From positions 1 to 64,000 of the forward strand of contig JBCHKQ010000005.1 of NCBI GenBank assembly GCA_039023545.1: a stretch of 64,000 nucleotides of DNA, written 5' to 3'. This DNA is from Spirochaetia bacterium 38H-sp. GTDB lineage: Bacteria > Spirochaetota > Spirochaetia > Winmispirales > Winmispiraceae. Within the stretch, counting starts at the first letter, position 1, and the number at the start of each line of letters is the position of its first letter. Shown here piece by piece: positions 21,656-30,861 of the stretch. Made by a program: the position numbers and the translations under genes. The notes under the pieces are model-generated. The model was not told where the DNA came from. It was given only the letters and a program-made list of their open reading frames with translations, and did no database searches.

Positions 21656-24600
21656 CTAAAAGTTCCCTTCTGACTTACTTGTCAATTCCTCGTCTCTTTC
21701 TGTGAGAGGAACAGGCTTACCTCTGGAATCCATAACAGTAAGATCCAAGCCTAATCCCCTCAATTCTTGAACCAGAACATTAAAAGATTCTGGTATACCA
21801 GGCGAAGTAGAAGGCTCACCTTTTACAATACTTTCGTATATCTTTGTTCTTCCGTTCATATCATCAGACTTTACAGTAAGCAGCTCCTGGAGGGTATTAG
21901 CAGCTCCATAAGCCTCCAAAGCCCACACCTCCATTTCTCCAAGTCTTTGTCCACCAAACTGAGCCTTACCACCAAGAGGCTGTTGAGTAACAAGAGAATA
22001 AGGCCCTGTAGACCTTGCATGCATCTTATCAGCAACGAGGTGGTTGAGCTTTAGCATATACATCTGTCCGACCATAACAGGGTTATGAAATGGCTCACCA
22101 GTTTTGCCATCATATAAGATAGTCTTTGAAGTCTCTGGTAGGCCGGCTTCTTTGAGCTTTTTCTCAATCATCTCCGGACTGGCAGACTCAAATACAGGCG
22201 TTGCATACCACTCATCAAGTGCAACAGCAGCCCATCCAAGTTCAGTCTCCAAAATCTGTCCTAAATTCATACGAGATGGCACACCAAGAGGATTGAGGCA
22301 GATGTCAACAGGAGTTCCATCGGCAAGAAAGGGCATGTCTTCTTCAGGAAGAACTCTTGAGATAACACCCTTGTTACCATGTCTTCCGGCCATCTTATCT
22401 CCTTCCTGCAACTTCCTTTTGGAAGCTATCAAAACCTTTACAACCTCTTCCACACCGGGACTAAGCTCATCTCCCTCTGACCTTCTCAACCTCTGAACAT
22501 CTATCACAATACCTTCTACACCATGAGGCAGCCTAAGAGAAGAATCTCTTACTTCTTTTGCCTTTTCTCCAAAAATAGAGTTTAGCAGCTTAAATTCCGG
22601 AGTGAGATCAGTATCAGACTTGGGAGTAATTTTCCCCACAAGTATAGCACCAGAACCAACCTTAGCACCAATTCTGACAACACCCTCCTGGTCAAGATGC
22701 TCAAGATGCTTCTCACTAACATTAGGAATATCTCTTGTTATACGTTCAGGCCCCAGCTTAGTCTCTCTGACCTCTATAGAAAATTCTTTTATATGAATAG
22801 AGGTAAACACATCGTACTTCAACAAACGCTCCGAAATAACGATAGCGTCCTCATAATTGTAACCATACCATGGGACAAAAGCCACAAGAACATTTCTACC
22901 CAATGCAAGTTCGCCTTTAAAAGTAGAAGGTCCGTCAGCTATAACATCACCCTTATTAAGCTTCTGGCCTTTTTTGACCATAGGTCTGTGATTAAAACAA
23001 GTATCCTGGTTAGTCCGCTGATACTTGTTCATAAAATAAATATCTCTGTCACTATCATCTGCAGCATCATCAGGCTTAACAACAACCTTGGTAGAAGAAA
23101 CATATTCTACAACACCAGCTCTTTTTGCCTTGACAACAACACCAGAATCATATGCAGCTCTAAACTCCATTCCAGTACCAACCCTAGGAGGTTCTGGAAA
23201 CATAAGAGGAACAGCCTGCCTCTGCATGTTGGAACCCATCAGCGCACGGTTAGCATCATCATGTTCTAGGAAAGGAATAAGAGATGCAGAAGCAGAGACA
23301 ACCTGACGAGGCGAAACATCCATATAATGGATTTCCTCGGGAGAGCGAGTTGTATAATCTCCACTTCTCCTTACAGAAATCTGATCAGTGGTAAAGTTAC
23401 CGTTTTCGTCTATGGGAGCATTAGCCTGCGCTATATAGTATTTTTCCTCATCCATAGCAGACAGATATTCTATCTTATCCGTAACGCGCCCGTTTTCTAC
23501 CTTGCGATAGGGAGCCTCTAGAAAACCATAATCATTAACTTTTGCAAACAGAGCAAGAGACATAATAAGTCCAATATTGGGTCCTTCCGGAGTTTCTATG
23601 GGACACATCCTACCATAGTGAGTATAATGAACATCTCTTACCTCAAAACCAGCTCTCTCTCTAGACAGACCTCCAGGACCAAGCGCACTAAGTCGCCTCT
23701 TATGAGTAAGCTCTGACAACGGATTTACCTGGTCCATAAACTGAGAAAGTTGACTTGAACCAAAAAACTCTTTTATTGCTGCTGTTATAGGCTTAATAGA
23801 AAGAAGGTCCTGAGGCTTGATAGTATCATTCTCTTTTAAAGACATTCTTTCCCTTGCTATTCTCTCCATCCTAGAAAAAGCTGTCTTAATATCACCGGAA
23901 AGCAGCTCTCCTACGGAACGAATTCTCCTGTTTCCCAGATGATCTATATCATCTATCGCAGCTTCACCTGTATAAACCTTGATAAGGTGCCGCATTGTAT
24001 TAACAATATCTTCCGGGATCAACACCGTAGAATCTACAGGTGGGTTGTAGTCAAACTTTTTATTTAGCTTATACCTACCAACATCTCCAAGATCGTATCT
24101 TCTCTCAGAAAAAAACATAGCATGCAAGTCTTTCTCTGCACTTTCCATTGTTATTGGATCACCTGGCATTATAGCAGAGTAAACAGCTATTAATGCATCC
24201 TCTTTGGTAGGTTCATCCACACCGGCTTCTTCTCTTGTGTACTTTGCTTCTTCCCTATCAAAACAATTGAGAATTATATCAGAATGAAGAGAATTCTCAT
24301 CCGATTCATCTATGATAGATACACTAGAAACACCCAAGTGAAGAAGCTCGTCTACCTCATGGGGGTGAATCTTGGAACCAGCTTTTAAGAGCTTCTTGCT
24401 CTCCCCTTCCTCCTCTACAAAGACATCCTTTGCAAGGACTTTTCCAAGCAGCTCATCTCTAGTATCAGCAGTCAACGGAAACTCTTTGACACTATAAAAA
24501 CACTCTATGATTTTTTCTCGCGTATCATATCCCAAAGCTCTGAGAAAGAGAGTTCCCAAAATCTTTTTCTTTCTATCAATTTTAGCATATACAAGATCCT

Positions 24601-25150
24601 TCTTGGCATCAATCTCAAACTCAAGCCAAGAACCTCTGTAGGGGATTATTCTAGAACCATATACACCCTTATCATAAGAAAAAACAACACCGGGGGAACG
24701 ATGAATCTGGCTAACAACTACGCGCTCTGCACCATTGATAATAAAAGTTCCTCTATCCGTCATAAGAGGAATATCGCCCATATAAATCATCTTCTGCCTT
24801 ATTTCTCCTGTCTCAAGAAAAATAAGATTTATCTGAGCCTTTAAAGGAACTGCATATGTCAAGCCCTTTCTCTTACACTCTTCTTCCGTATACTTTATAG
24901 AATCAAAATCAAGAATATAATAATCATACTCCAAACGCATATCCCCGTTGGGGCTTTCTATTGGAAAAGTAGTCCTAAAAGCTTCTTCCAGCCCCTGCAT
25001 CTCCAGCGGCTCACCCTTTTTCATACGCTCGGACTGAAGAAACCTCTCATAAGAAGCAAACTGAATTTCCAATAGATTGGGCAGCTCCATAACATCCGGT
25101 CTACCCGTAGAAAGGCTTATGCGCTTGACATCATTTTGCCTTGTAAACAT
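21656..25150 (-). CDS. rpoB: DNA-directed RNA polymerase subunit beta
   Basis: The 1164-aa protein has the rifampicin-binding cluster ([12 protein letters not shown], then [20 protein letters not shown]), the [11 protein letters not shown] segment, and the C-terminal switch/anchor region with [20 protein letters not shown]. The residue equivalent to E. coli Ser531 is Ser. The gene follows rplL after a 123-bp gap with a strong hairpin, and precedes rpoC by 11 bp. Confidence 0.98.
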   Translation of the reverse strand: MFTRQNDVKRISLSTGRPDVMELPNLLEIQFASYERFLQSERMKKGEPLEMQGLEEAFRTTFPIESPNGDMRLEYDYYILDFDSIKYTEEECKRKGLTYAVPLKAQINLIFLETGEIRQKMIYMGDIPLMTDRGTFIINGAERVVVSQIHRSPGVVFSYDKGVYGSRIIPYRGSWLEFEIDAKKDLVYAKIDRKKKILGTLFLRALGYDTREKIIECFYSVKEFPLTADTRDELLGKVLAKDVFVEEEGESKKLLKAGSKIHPHEVDELLHLGVSSVSIIDESDENSLHSDIILNCFDREEAKYTREEAGVDEPTKEDALIAVYSAIMPGDPITMESAEKDLHAMFFSERRYDLGDVGRYKLNKKFDYNPPVDSTVLIPEDIVNTMRHLIKVYTGEAAIDDIDHLGNRRIRSVGELLSGDIKTAFSRMERIARERMSLKENDTIKPQDLLSIKPITAAIKEFFGSSQLSQFMDQVNPLSELTHKRRLSALGPGGLSRERAGFEVRDVHYTHYGRMCPIETPEGPNIGLIMSLALFAKVNDYGFLEAPYRKVENGRVTDKIEYLSAMDEEKYYIAQANAPIDENGNFTTDQISVRRSGDYTTRSPEEIHYMDVSPRQVVSASASLIPFLEHDDANRALMGSNMQRQAVPLMFPEPPRVGTGMEFRAAYDSGVVVKAKRAGVVEYVSSTKVVVKPDDAADDSDRDIYFMNKYQRTNQDTCFNHRPMVKKGQKLNKGDVIADGPSTFKGELALGRNVLVAFVPWYGYNYEDAIVISERLLKYDVFTSIHIKEFSIEVRETKLGPERITRDIPNVSEKHLEHLDQEGVVRIGAKVGSGAILVGKITPKSDTDLTPEFKLLNSIFGEKAKEVRDSSLRLPHGVEGIVIDVQRLRRSEGDELSPGVEEVVKVLIASKRKLQEGDKMAGRHGNKGVISRVLPEEDMPFLADGTPVDICLNPLGVPSRMNLGQILETELGWAAVALDEWYATPVFESASPEMIEKKLKEAGLPETSKTILYDGKTGEPFHNPVMVGQMYMLKLNHLVADKMHARSTGPYSLVTQQPLGGKAQFGGQRLGEMEVWALEAYGAANTLQELLTVKSDDMNGRTKIYESIVKGEPSTSPGIPESFNVLVQELRGLGLDLTVMDSRGKPVPLTERDEELTSKSEGNF

Positions 25151-25210
25151 GAATCTTCCCCCTACAGAGTCTGAAGATTAAAAAATATAACACAGAAAAA
25201 ATGCAAAAAT

Positions 25211-25238
25211 ACACCACCAGACCCCTGTCTGGTGGCGT
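25211..25238 (-). terminator. Hairpin in the rplL-rpoB gap (attenuator or processing site)
   Basis: The arms CCACCAGAC (25214-25222) and GTCTGGTGG (25227-25235) with loop CCCT form a perfect 9-bp stem, extended by two more pairs after one mismatch. On the minus RNA it is followed by TATTTTTGCATTTTTT. The position matches the attenuator/RNase III region between rplL and rpoB in E. coli, which sets the ratio of ribosomal protein to polymerase; the role here is inferred. Confidence 0.65.
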
Positions 25239-25273
25239 ACAGAGATTTGAAAAATACAGATTTTTTTGTCGTT

Positions 25274-25660
25274 TTATTTAACCTCGACAACTGCACCTGC
25301 TTCTTCTAGTTTTTTCTTGAGCTCCTCAGCTTCGTCCTTAGACACGCCTTCTTTCACCGCCTTACCGGGAGCCTCAACAAAATCCTTGGCCTCTTTAAGA
25401 CCAAGACCCATAACTTCCCTGACAACCTTGATTACAGGGATTTTCTTTCCGTCAGCAACTCCCTTGAGAATCACATCAAACTCGCTCTTCTCCTCAGCAG
25501 CACCAGCTGCAGCACCGGCTGCTGGAGCAGCAGCTACGGCAACAGGAGCGGCGGCAGTAACGCCAAACTTCTCTTCCATAGCCTTAACAAGCTCGGAAAC
25601 CTCAAGGACAGTCATCTCTGAGATTGCATCAAGAATCTCTTCTGGTGTAAGTTTTGCCAT
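25274..25660 (-). CDS. rplL: 50S ribosomal protein L7/L12
   Basis: L7/L12 forms the stalk that recruits translation GTPases. The 128-aa protein has the N-terminal dimer domain, an Ala/Gly-rich hinge ([16 protein letters not shown], about 38-53) and the C-terminal domain [20 protein letters not shown] with [20 protein letters not shown]. The 79-bp gap from rplJ holds a weak ATCAGCG...CGCTGAT pairing (25685-25726). Confidence 0.97.
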   Translation of the reverse strand: MAKLTPEEILDAISEMTVLEVSELVKAMEEKFGVTAAAPVAVAAAPAAGAAAGAAEEKSEFDVILKGVADGKKIPVIKVVREVMGLGLKEAKDFVEAPGKAVKEGVSKDEAEELKKKLEEAGAVVEVK

Positions 25661-25739
25661 ATTAACTTCTCCTCTATATTTTTTATCAGCGATAGCATGG
25701 CATCAATCAAGAAGACTAACGCTGATATTAATAGCTATA

Positions 25740-26276
25740 TCAACCCTCTGATTTTTTATCAGCCACAGCCTGCAAAGTCCTTACAAGCTTTGTTGTGACA
25801 CCATTTAAAGCATATACAAAGTTCTGTGCCGGAGCATTCATCGCACTCATAAGCATAGCAATAAGCTCCAACCTGGACGGAAGCTTGGAGAATGCCTCCA
25901 CCTCTTCTGGTCCAAAAAGCTTACCCTCGATGATTCCAGCTTTTACCTTGACAGGTGTTTCCTTGACATAATCATAAAGCACCTTTGCAACAGGAGCTGC
26001 ATCATCATGAGCAATCGCAACAGCAGTTGGGCCTTTTAAAATCTCATCAAGGTCAGAAATCTCAAGCTCAGAAAAAGCTATCTTTGCATATCTGTTTTTA
26101 ATGACCTTGAGAACAGCATTTTTCTCTCTTAGCTCATTTCTTATCTTGGTGATCTGCTCTACAGTAAGTCCTCTGTAGTCAGTAAAAATATAACCCTTGC
26201 CATCTTTAAAAAGCTCTCTAAGCTCTTCTACTCTGGACTGTTTTTCTTCTGTAACACGTGTGGAATAATCACTCAT
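25740..26276 (-). CDS. rplJ: 50S ribosomal protein L10
   Basis: L10 anchors the L7/L12 stalk to 23S rRNA. The start at 26276 (MSDYSTRVTEEKQSRVEEL, 178 aa) has AAGGAG about 8 bp upstream; the in-frame GTG nine bases further up overlaps that site. FTDYRGLTVEQITKIRNELR and KNRYAKIAF are conserved. Confidence 0.96.
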   Translation of the reverse strand: MSDYSTRVTEEKQSRVEELRELFKDGKGYIFTDYRGLTVEQITKIRNELREKNAVLKVIKNRYAKIAFSELEISDLDEILKGPTAVAIAHDDAAPVAKVLYDYVKETPVKVKAGIIEGKLFGPEEVEAFSKLPSRLELIAMLMSAMNAPAQNFVYALNGVTTKLVRTLQAVADKKSEG

Positions 26277-26288
26277 ATCGCACACTCC

Positions 26289-26966
26289 TTATCTGTCTTC
26301 CCATTTTACTTTTACGCCCGGTCCCATTGTTGAAGAGAGCGCAACGGATAAAACAAAATGCCCCTTGGCATCTGCAGGCTTTTTATGCTTGATTTCTGCA
26401 AGGGCAATATTGGCATTTTCTACAACCTGAGCAGGCTCCATGGACACCTTTCCTACAGCAAGATGAACAACTCCTGTCTTATCTGCTCTAAACTCAACCT
26501 GACCTTGCTTAAGATTCTCCACAGTAGCCTTAATATCCATAGTCACTGTACCAACCTTAGGATTGGGCATAAGTCCACGTCTTCCAAGGATAGCACCCAG
26601 CTTACCTACATCCTTCATCATATCTGGAGTAGCAACAGCAACATCAAAATCAAGCCATCCACCCTGAATCTTCTGGATAAGATCCGCATCACCTACATAT
26701 GTGGCACCAGCAGCCTTAGCTTCTTCTGCCTTATCTCCACGGGCAAAAACCAGAATTCTCTTCTCTGCACCAAACCTATGAGGAAGAGTAACAGTACCTC
26801 TTACAGTCTGACTCTTCTTTAAGTTGAGCTTTACAGAGAGCTCCACCGTCTCGTCAAAATTAGCAAAAGCAATTTCCTTTACTATCTCCGCAGCCTTCTC
26901 TATGGGATAAGCTTCCTGAGGGGCATACTTCTTAACAGCATCAAGATATTTTTTTCCTCTCTTCAT
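26289..26966 (-). CDS. rplA: 50S ribosomal protein L1
   Basis: L1 forms the mobile stalk that releases tRNA from the E site and represses its own mRNA in E. coli. The 225-aa protein has KKSQTVRGTVTLPHRFG and the conserved GAILGRRGLMPNPKVGTVTM. It starts one base after the rplK stop, so coupling is likely. Confidence 0.97.
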   Translation of the reverse strand: MKRGKKYLDAVKKYAPQEAYPIEKAAEIVKEIAFANFDETVELSVKLNLKKSQTVRGTVTLPHRFGAEKRILVFARGDKAEEAKAAGATYVGDADLIQKIQGGWLDFDVAVATPDMMKDVGKLGAILGRRGLMPNPKVGTVTMDIKATVENLKQGQVEFRADKTGVVHLAVGKVSMEPAQVVENANIALAEIKHKKPADAKGHFVLSVALSSTMGPGVKVKWEDR

Positions 26967-26967
26967 A

Positions 26968-27399
26968 TCAGCCCTCCACCTCTACACCCATGCTGCGGGC
27001 AGTTCCTGCTATAATCTTCATGGCAGCTTCTACATCGTTGGCATTAAGATCGGGCATCTTCTGCTCCGCAATAGCCTTAAGCTGCTCCTTTGTAAGTTTT
27101 CCAACCTTGACCTTATGAGGCTCTGCAGAACCACTCTTGAGACCAAGAACCTTTTTGATAAGAACCGCAGCAGGCGGAGTCTTAATCTCAAAAGAAAAAG
27201 TCCTATCCTTATAAACACTTATAACAACAGGAACAATAAGACCAGCCTCAATATTCTTGGTAGCATCGTTAAACTGCTGCACAAACTGAGGCGCACTAAC
27301 ACCGTGCGGACCAAGAGCCGGACCCACAGGAGGTGCCGGAGTGGCCTGCTGAGCCGGAATCTGCAACTTAATAATTCCGGTTACTTCTTTTTTTGCCAT
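26968..27399 (-). CDS. rplK: 50S ribosomal protein L11
   Basis: L11 with its rRNA forms the GTPase-associated centre, the thiostrepton site. The 143-aa protein has the proline-rich N-terminal [20 protein letters not shown] and the C-terminal rRNA-binding domain ending [19 protein letters not shown]. It follows nusG after 75 bp holding a small hairpin. Confidence 0.97.
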   Translation of the reverse strand: MAKKEVTGIIKLQIPAQQATPAPPVGPALGPHGVSAPQFVQQFNDATKNIEAGLIVPVVISVYKDRTFSFEIKTPPAAVLIKKVLGLKSGSAEPHKVKVGKLTKEQLKAIAEQKMPDLNANDVEAAMKIIAGTARSMGVEVEG

Positions 27400-27444
27400 A
27401 AAAAACTCCTACTGGTAATCACGCCGTAAAAGGCTCCCAGATAT

Positions 27445-27464
27445 AAAAAAAGGCAACGCCTTTT
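27445..27464 (-). terminator. Small hairpin with T-run between nusG and rplK
   Basis: On the minus RNA a 7-bp stem AAAAGGC/GCCTTTT with a 3-base loop runs into a stretch of seven T, 10 bp past the nusG stop. It could be a weak terminator or attenuator that separates nusG from the rplKAJL genes. No clear promoter is visible in the rest of the gap. Confidence 0.5.
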
Positions 27465-27474
27465 AAATCACAAA

Positions 27475-28029
27475 TCAAATCTTCTCGACCTGAGAAAAAT
27501 CAAGATCAACAGGCGTAGAACGACCAAATATACCAACAAGGACACGCACCTTCTTACGCTCCTCATTAACCTCCTCTACAACGCCCTCAAAACCGACAAA
27601 AGGACCATCTTTTACACGCACATTGTCGCGAGGAGAGAAAGTCTCGCCAAACCTGAGCGCCCTATCCCCCTTAAGCTCTCCGGACTTCTGTAAAATCTGC
27701 TTTGCCTCATCCTGAGAAATAGGATGAGGTTTACTCTGACCACCAGAACCTACAAACCCAGTGACTCCGTTAATCCGTCTTATAGCCGCGATAACAGCAC
27801 GCCATCCTGTATCAGGCAAATCCATCTCAACCAGAACATACCCAGGTAAAAACTTACGCTTAACCTTTCTGCGCTTGCCGTTTTTTTCCTCTTCGCACTC
27901 TTCTTCTGGAACCTTGACATCCAAAATACGCTCAGAAAACTCCGGCTCCTCCATAAGAGATCTTATAGCCTTTTCTACCCTGTTCTCAAACCCCGTATAA
28001 GAATGGAGCACGTACCATGCCCTTGCCAT
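27475..28029 (-). CDS. nusG: Transcription termination/antitermination factor NusG
   Basis: NusG binds RNA polymerase and links it to Rho or the ribosome. The product (184 aa from the second of two ATG codons, MARAWYVLHSYTGFENRVEK) has the NGN domain with FLPGYVLVEMDLPD and a C-terminal KOW motif (NVRVKDGPFVGFEGVVEEVN). A short acidic and basic insertion (about residues 44-60, including EECEEEKNGKRRK) lies within the NGN domain. It is 14 bp after secE. Confidence 0.96.
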   Translation of the reverse strand: MARAWYVLHSYTGFENRVEKAIRSLMEEPEFSERILDVKVPEEECEEEKNGKRRKVKRKFLPGYVLVEMDLPDTGWRAVIAAIRRINGVTGFVGSGGQSKPHPISQDEAKQILQKSGELKGDRALRFGETFSPRDNVRVKDGPFVGFEGVVEEVNEERKKVRVLVGIFGRSTPVDLDFSQVEKI

Positions 28030-28043
28030 CATCCCACCTTGTT

Positions 28044-28223
28044 TTACAAAAGTTTATCTATTATCCAAACCAAAAGCAAATCCAGTACACCAAGAACAAG
28101 AGCAAAAAAAGCGACAGAAACTATAACGACCTTAGTAGAAGCCACAACATCCTCACGGTCAGGCCATGTCACCTTTTTCAACTCAGACCAGACATCTCTA
28201 AAAAACTGTGCAATTTTGCGCAT
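28044..28223 (-). CDS. secE: Protein translocase subunit SecE
   Basis: SecE clamps the SecY channel. The 59-aa single-span form (MRKIAQFFRDVWSELKKVTW) has the conserved amphipathic FFRDVWSELKKVTWP region and one membrane helix (about 31-54). ATG at 28223 has AAGGAG 8 bp upstream; an in-frame GTG nine bases earlier is less likely. It lies between tRNA-Trp and nusG, a classic arrangement. Confidence 0.94.
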   Translation of the reverse strand: MRKIAQFFRDVWSELKKVTWPDREDVVASTKVVIVSVAFFALVLGVLDLLLVWIIDKLL

Positions 28224-28247
28224 TACAGGCACTCCTTAAAAAACATA

Positions 28248-28321
28248 CAGGCCAGGAGGGACTCGAACCCCCAACATCCGGTTTTGGAGACCGGCGCTCT
28301 ACCAATTAGAGCTACTGGCCT
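28248..28321 (-). tRNA. tRNA-Trp (CCA)
   Basis: On the minus strand the acceptor stem AGGCCAG/CTGGCCT closes a full cloverleaf. The anticodon loop is CTCCAAA (anticodon CCA) and the T-arm carries GGTTCGAGTCC. The 3' CCA is not encoded. It lies between rpmG and secE, as in many bacteria. Confidence 0.97.
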
Positions 28322-28330
28322 ATATATTAC

Positions 28331-28504
28331 TTATTTTACCTTAGTCTCCACATGGAGAGTATGCTTTCTATCATGAGGACAATACTTTTTAAGCTCTAAC
28401 TTGCCCTGCATATTACGTCTGTTTTTCTTAGTCGTGTAGTTTCTCCTCTTGCACTCAGAACAAGCAAGAGCGATAATCTCTACAACCTTACCCTTCTTAG
28501 CCAT
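28331..28504 (-). CDS. rpmG: 50S ribosomal protein L33, zinc-binding form
   Basis: L33 is a small 50S protein near the E site. The correct start is ATG at 28504 ([20 protein letters not shown], 57 aa), since the frame continues upstream into non-coding sequence towards tRNA-Thr. Cysteines in CSEC and YCPHDRKH give the zinc ribbon of the C+ form, though only three of the four metal ligands are cysteines. A good AAGGAG precedes the start. Confidence 0.95.
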   Translation of the reverse strand: MAKKGKVVEIIALACSECKRRNYTTKKNRRNMQGKLELKKYCPHDRKHTLHVETKVK

Positions 28505-28540
28505 TATCCAACTCCTTTCTGCGCAAACCGCAGCAATAAG

Positions 28541-28613
28541 AGCCTCCGACCGGACTTGAACCGGTGACCCCATCCTTACCATGGATGTGCTCTACCGACT
28601 GAGCTACAGAGGC
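28541..28613 (-). tRNA. tRNA-Thr (GGT)
   Basis: On the minus strand the acceptor stem is GCCTCTG/CGGAGGC (one G-U). The anticodon stem-loop has the loop ATGGTAA, anticodon GGT, and the T-arm GGTTCAAGTCC. The 3' CCA is not encoded. It is the first gene of the long minus-strand operon, about 8 bases after the predicted transcription start. Confidence 0.97.
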
Positions 28614-28627
28614 ATAACGTGGAGCAC

Positions 28628-28656
28628 ACCATATCAGAAGAAACACGCTTTGTCAA
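28628..28656 (-). promoter_or_regulatory. Promoter for tRNA-Thr-rpmG-tRNA-Trp-secE-nusG
   Basis: On the minus strand TTGACA (28656-28651), a 17-bp spacer and TATGGT (28633-28628). Transcription would begin near 28621, just before the tRNA-Thr 5' end at 28613. Confidence 0.8.
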
Positions 28657-28702
28657 TGCCTTATTACTTTATCTCAGCACAATTATAGCATATAATAAGG
28701 AC

Positions 28703-29398
28703 ATGGAGACAATAACAATTACAAAGAACACAAGCCCCATAGCAAGCTGGATAACAGATAAGATAAACAACTTACAAGAAAAAGACAAGATAACAATACT
28801 GCTTCCGGGAGGGAGAAGCATTATCCCGGTATTAAAAGAACTCAAAAAAACAGCCCTTCCCTGGAAAAAACTGCACTTCTTCCTTGCAGACGAGCGATGC
28901 GTACCCCAAGACCACCCAGACTCCAACTACAAAGCACTAAGAGAACACTTCTTTCTTTCTCTGATAGAAGAAGGCAAGATAGCACAAGGAAACATACACC
29001 CGTACACACACATCCAGGATACCCCTCATACAGCCCTGGAAAACTACATAAAAGACTTTTGCGCAATCTGCGACAAACCGGATATTAGCATACTGGGCGC
29101 AGGAGAAGACGGCCACATTGCTTCACTCTTTCCCCACCACCCCTCCATAATGGACGACTCCCCCTACTACATAAGCGTAACAGACGCTCCAAAGCCGCCA
29201 CCCATAAGAATAAGTGCAAGCAAAACACTGCTAGAAAGCTCTACATACTGCCTAGTACTCTTCCTAGGAGAAGCAAAAAGAGAAGCCCTGCGCAGATTTC
29301 TCAGCCCTGATACAACCGTAAGAGACTGTCCTGCAAAACTCTGCCTGCAGACAGACAACCCCGCAATAGCAACGGACCAGACCGACATACTACAATAA
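28703..29398 (+). CDS. pgl: 6-phosphogluconolactonase
   Basis: This enzyme hydrolyses 6-phosphogluconolactone in the oxidative pentose phosphate pathway, in the cytoplasm. The product (231 aa from ATG at 28703) has the family motifs LLPGGRS (about 33-39), FFLADERCVP with DSNY, and the signature GAGEDGHIASLFP. The frame extends 84 bp upstream, but that part overlaps the divergent promoter. A possible -10 TATAAT (28691-28696, with a weak -35 TTTATC at 28668-28673) ends 6 bases before the ATG, so the mRNA may have almost no leader. Zwf and Gnd are not in the window. Confidence 0.92.
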   Translation: METITITKNTSPIASWITDKINNLQEKDKITILLPGGRSIIPVLKELKKTALPWKKLHFFLADERCVPQDHPDSNYKALREHFFLSLIEEGKIAQGNIHPYTHIQDTPHTALENYIKDFCAICDKPDISILGAGEDGHIASLFPHHPSIMDDSPYYISVTDAPKPPPIRISASKTLLESSTYCLVLFLGEAKREALRRFLSPDTTVRDCPAKLCLQTDNPAIATDQTDILQ

Positions 29399-29408
29399 AA
29401 ACACATAA

Positions 29409-29453
29409 TACCGAACGCGGGGACGCTAACGCATCCCCGCTGCCTCCGGCAAA
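29409..29453 (+). repeat. Clamped hairpin repeat, copy C
   Basis: TACCGAAC (29409-29416) is followed by stem arms GCGGGGA and TCCCCGC (29417-29423 and 29434-29440) with two extra inner pairs, then TGCCTCCGGCAAA (29441-29453). It lies between the convergent pgl and envelope-protein genes, next to but distinct from the terminator at 29451-29480. Confidence 0.8.
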
Positions 29454-29480
29454 AAAAAGCCGCCTGCAAAAGCAGACGGC
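29451..29480 (-). terminator. Terminator of the 29500-30681 gene
   Basis: On the minus strand a 9-bp stem GCCGTCTGC/GCAGGCGGC (one U-G pair, loop TTTT) is followed by eight T residues, 20 bp after the stop codon. Confidence 0.85.
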
Positions 29481-29499
29481 AAAAATACGCAAACGCATA

Positions 29500-30681
29500 T
29501 CACAAACTAAGACTTAGAGTAATACCTGCAGAAAAGCCGCTACCATCATTGATATAATAGGTGAGAGGCACCTCAAGGGCAACAAAAGGAAGCACAATGG
29601 CAGGAGAAGCAAAAACTTTAAAGTTAAAGAAAGTAGGCTTTGCAGTAGTACCAGCCTTTATTGACACACTACCGTCATTAACGCTGAGCTCTGTAGATGG
29701 TATCTGGTAAGAAGAATCTGCCGCAGAAGAATAAATGCTTCCCGATAGAGCAAGACCAGACTCTGCATCGATATTAATCTTGCCACCTCCCATGGCAAGA
29801 TCTGCACCCATACCTGCAGAGACATTAAATATAAGCAACCTCACCCCAGTGCTCACCTCAAGAGGTATCATAAGAGTGCTGCTTGATATGCGAAGCGACA
29901 AGGACGGAGTAGCAGTCAAAGTAATAGTTCCGCTGTCAGGAGTTGAATCACTGTCTAAGTCGCTACTAATGCTATTGCTTTGTGTAATAGGAGCCAAAGA
30001 AGGAGAATAGCTAACATCTAAGCTCTGATATATAAGACCCGACCCTACATTAACTCCATTCCACTGGAAAACAAAAGCATTAAAAGGCTTTATAAGCCTG
30101 TAATTGGCAATAACTCCAAAAACAGCAGTCTTGCCGCTAAACCCCTCTGGCAAAGAATCTCCCATAGAAGTTGCAATCTTGCTAAAATCAAGAGCTCCTG
30201 CTCTTATGCCAACAGCAAGATTGGGCACAAGAAAGCCAAGATTAAGCGATGCCTGAGCGCCTGCCTGAGCGCCTATGCCCGCAAGCACATCACCGCCGGA
30301 CTGCAGAGCCGCAGCTATTGCATCCACATCCGCAGGATTAGAAGAAGGCGCCTGCATAGCAACAGTAAAGCCAGCACCCACCTGCAAAAGCTTAAAATCT
30401 TGCACAGCAAGAATCTGCGCCACAGAAGAAGAAAAAACACCCGCATTGGCAACACCTGCAGCAAAAAGAGGAGTCTCAAAATTTTCAAACTGAGTCTTGA
30501 GCTCCTTCTGCATATTAGTAGCAAGCGCATCAATCATCGGGTTTATTGTAGAATTGACATTATTATTAAATGTTGCATCAACGGTATTGGCTGATATACT
30601 TGGCGCTGTAATAGTAACATCCGCAGAGTAGGCAAGCAAAGCACCTATCAATAGCATAAAAATCACTAAGTTTCTCTTCAT
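29500..30681 (-). CDS. Secreted envelope protein, probable outer-membrane barrel
   Basis: The 393-aa product has a clear signal peptide (MKRNLVIFMLLIGALLAYSA, residues 1-20) and a well-placed GGAGG before the start. The mature part begins with Ser/Thr/Asn-rich sequence and an amphipathic region (LATNMQKELKTQFENF). Glycine-rich alternating strands follow up to a C-terminal strand ending GFSAGITLSLSL. Alternating hydrophobic strands and the final amphipathic strand suggest an outer-membrane beta-barrel, though it does not end in Phe or Trp. I do not recognise the family. It is a single-gene unit with its own promoter and terminator. Confidence 0.7.
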   Translation of the reverse strand: MKRNLVIFMLLIGALLAYSADVTITAPSISANTVDATFNNNVNSTINPMIDALATNMQKELKTQFENFETPLFAAGVANAGVFSSSVAQILAVQDFKLLQVGAGFTVAMQAPSSNPADVDAIAAALQSGGDVLAGIGAQAGAQASLNLGFLVPNLAVGIRAGALDFSKIATSMGDSLPEGFSGKTAVFGVIANYRLIKPFNAFVFQWNGVNVGSGLIYQSLDVSYSPSLAPITQSNSISSDLDSDSTPDSGTITLTATPSLSLRISSSTLMIPLEVSTGVRLLIFNVSAGMGADLAMGGGKINIDAESGLALSGSIYSSAADSSYQIPSTELSVNDGSVSIKAGTTAKPTFFNFKVFASPAIVLPFVALEVPLTYYINDGSGFSAGITLSLSL

Positions 30682-30715
30682 GTTATCCTCCGATAAAAAT
30701 CTTTTTTCTACTAGC

Positions 30716-30745
30716 AGTATAGTGTAGTATGCAAAAAATCTCCAA
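30716..30745 (-). promoter_or_regulatory. Possible promoter of the 29500-30681 gene
   Basis: On the minus strand TTGGAG (30745-30740), an 18-bp spacer and TATACT (30721-30716), 35 bp before the start codon. The -10 has five of six consensus bases; the -35 is only fair. Confidence 0.45.
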
Positions 30746-30808
30746 TATTACGCAGATTTTTTTTGTTTTTTTACGCATCCTCAGTCCATACTGTCTTATC
30801 ATAAAAAA

Positions 30809-30842
30809 CGTGGATTGCGGGCTGCGCAATCCACGTTCGGTA
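30809..30842 (-). repeat. Clamped hairpin repeat, copy D (terminator form, after gpmI)
   Basis: In minus orientation TACCGAAC (30842-30835) leads into a perfect 11-bp stem CGTGGATTGCG/CGCAATCCACG with a 5-base loop, then six T residues instead of the usual TGCCTNCGGCA. It lies 20 bp past the gpmI stop codon, so this copy probably serves as the gpmI terminator. Confidence 0.8.
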
Positions 30843-30861
30843 TAAAAGCATTTTTAAAATC

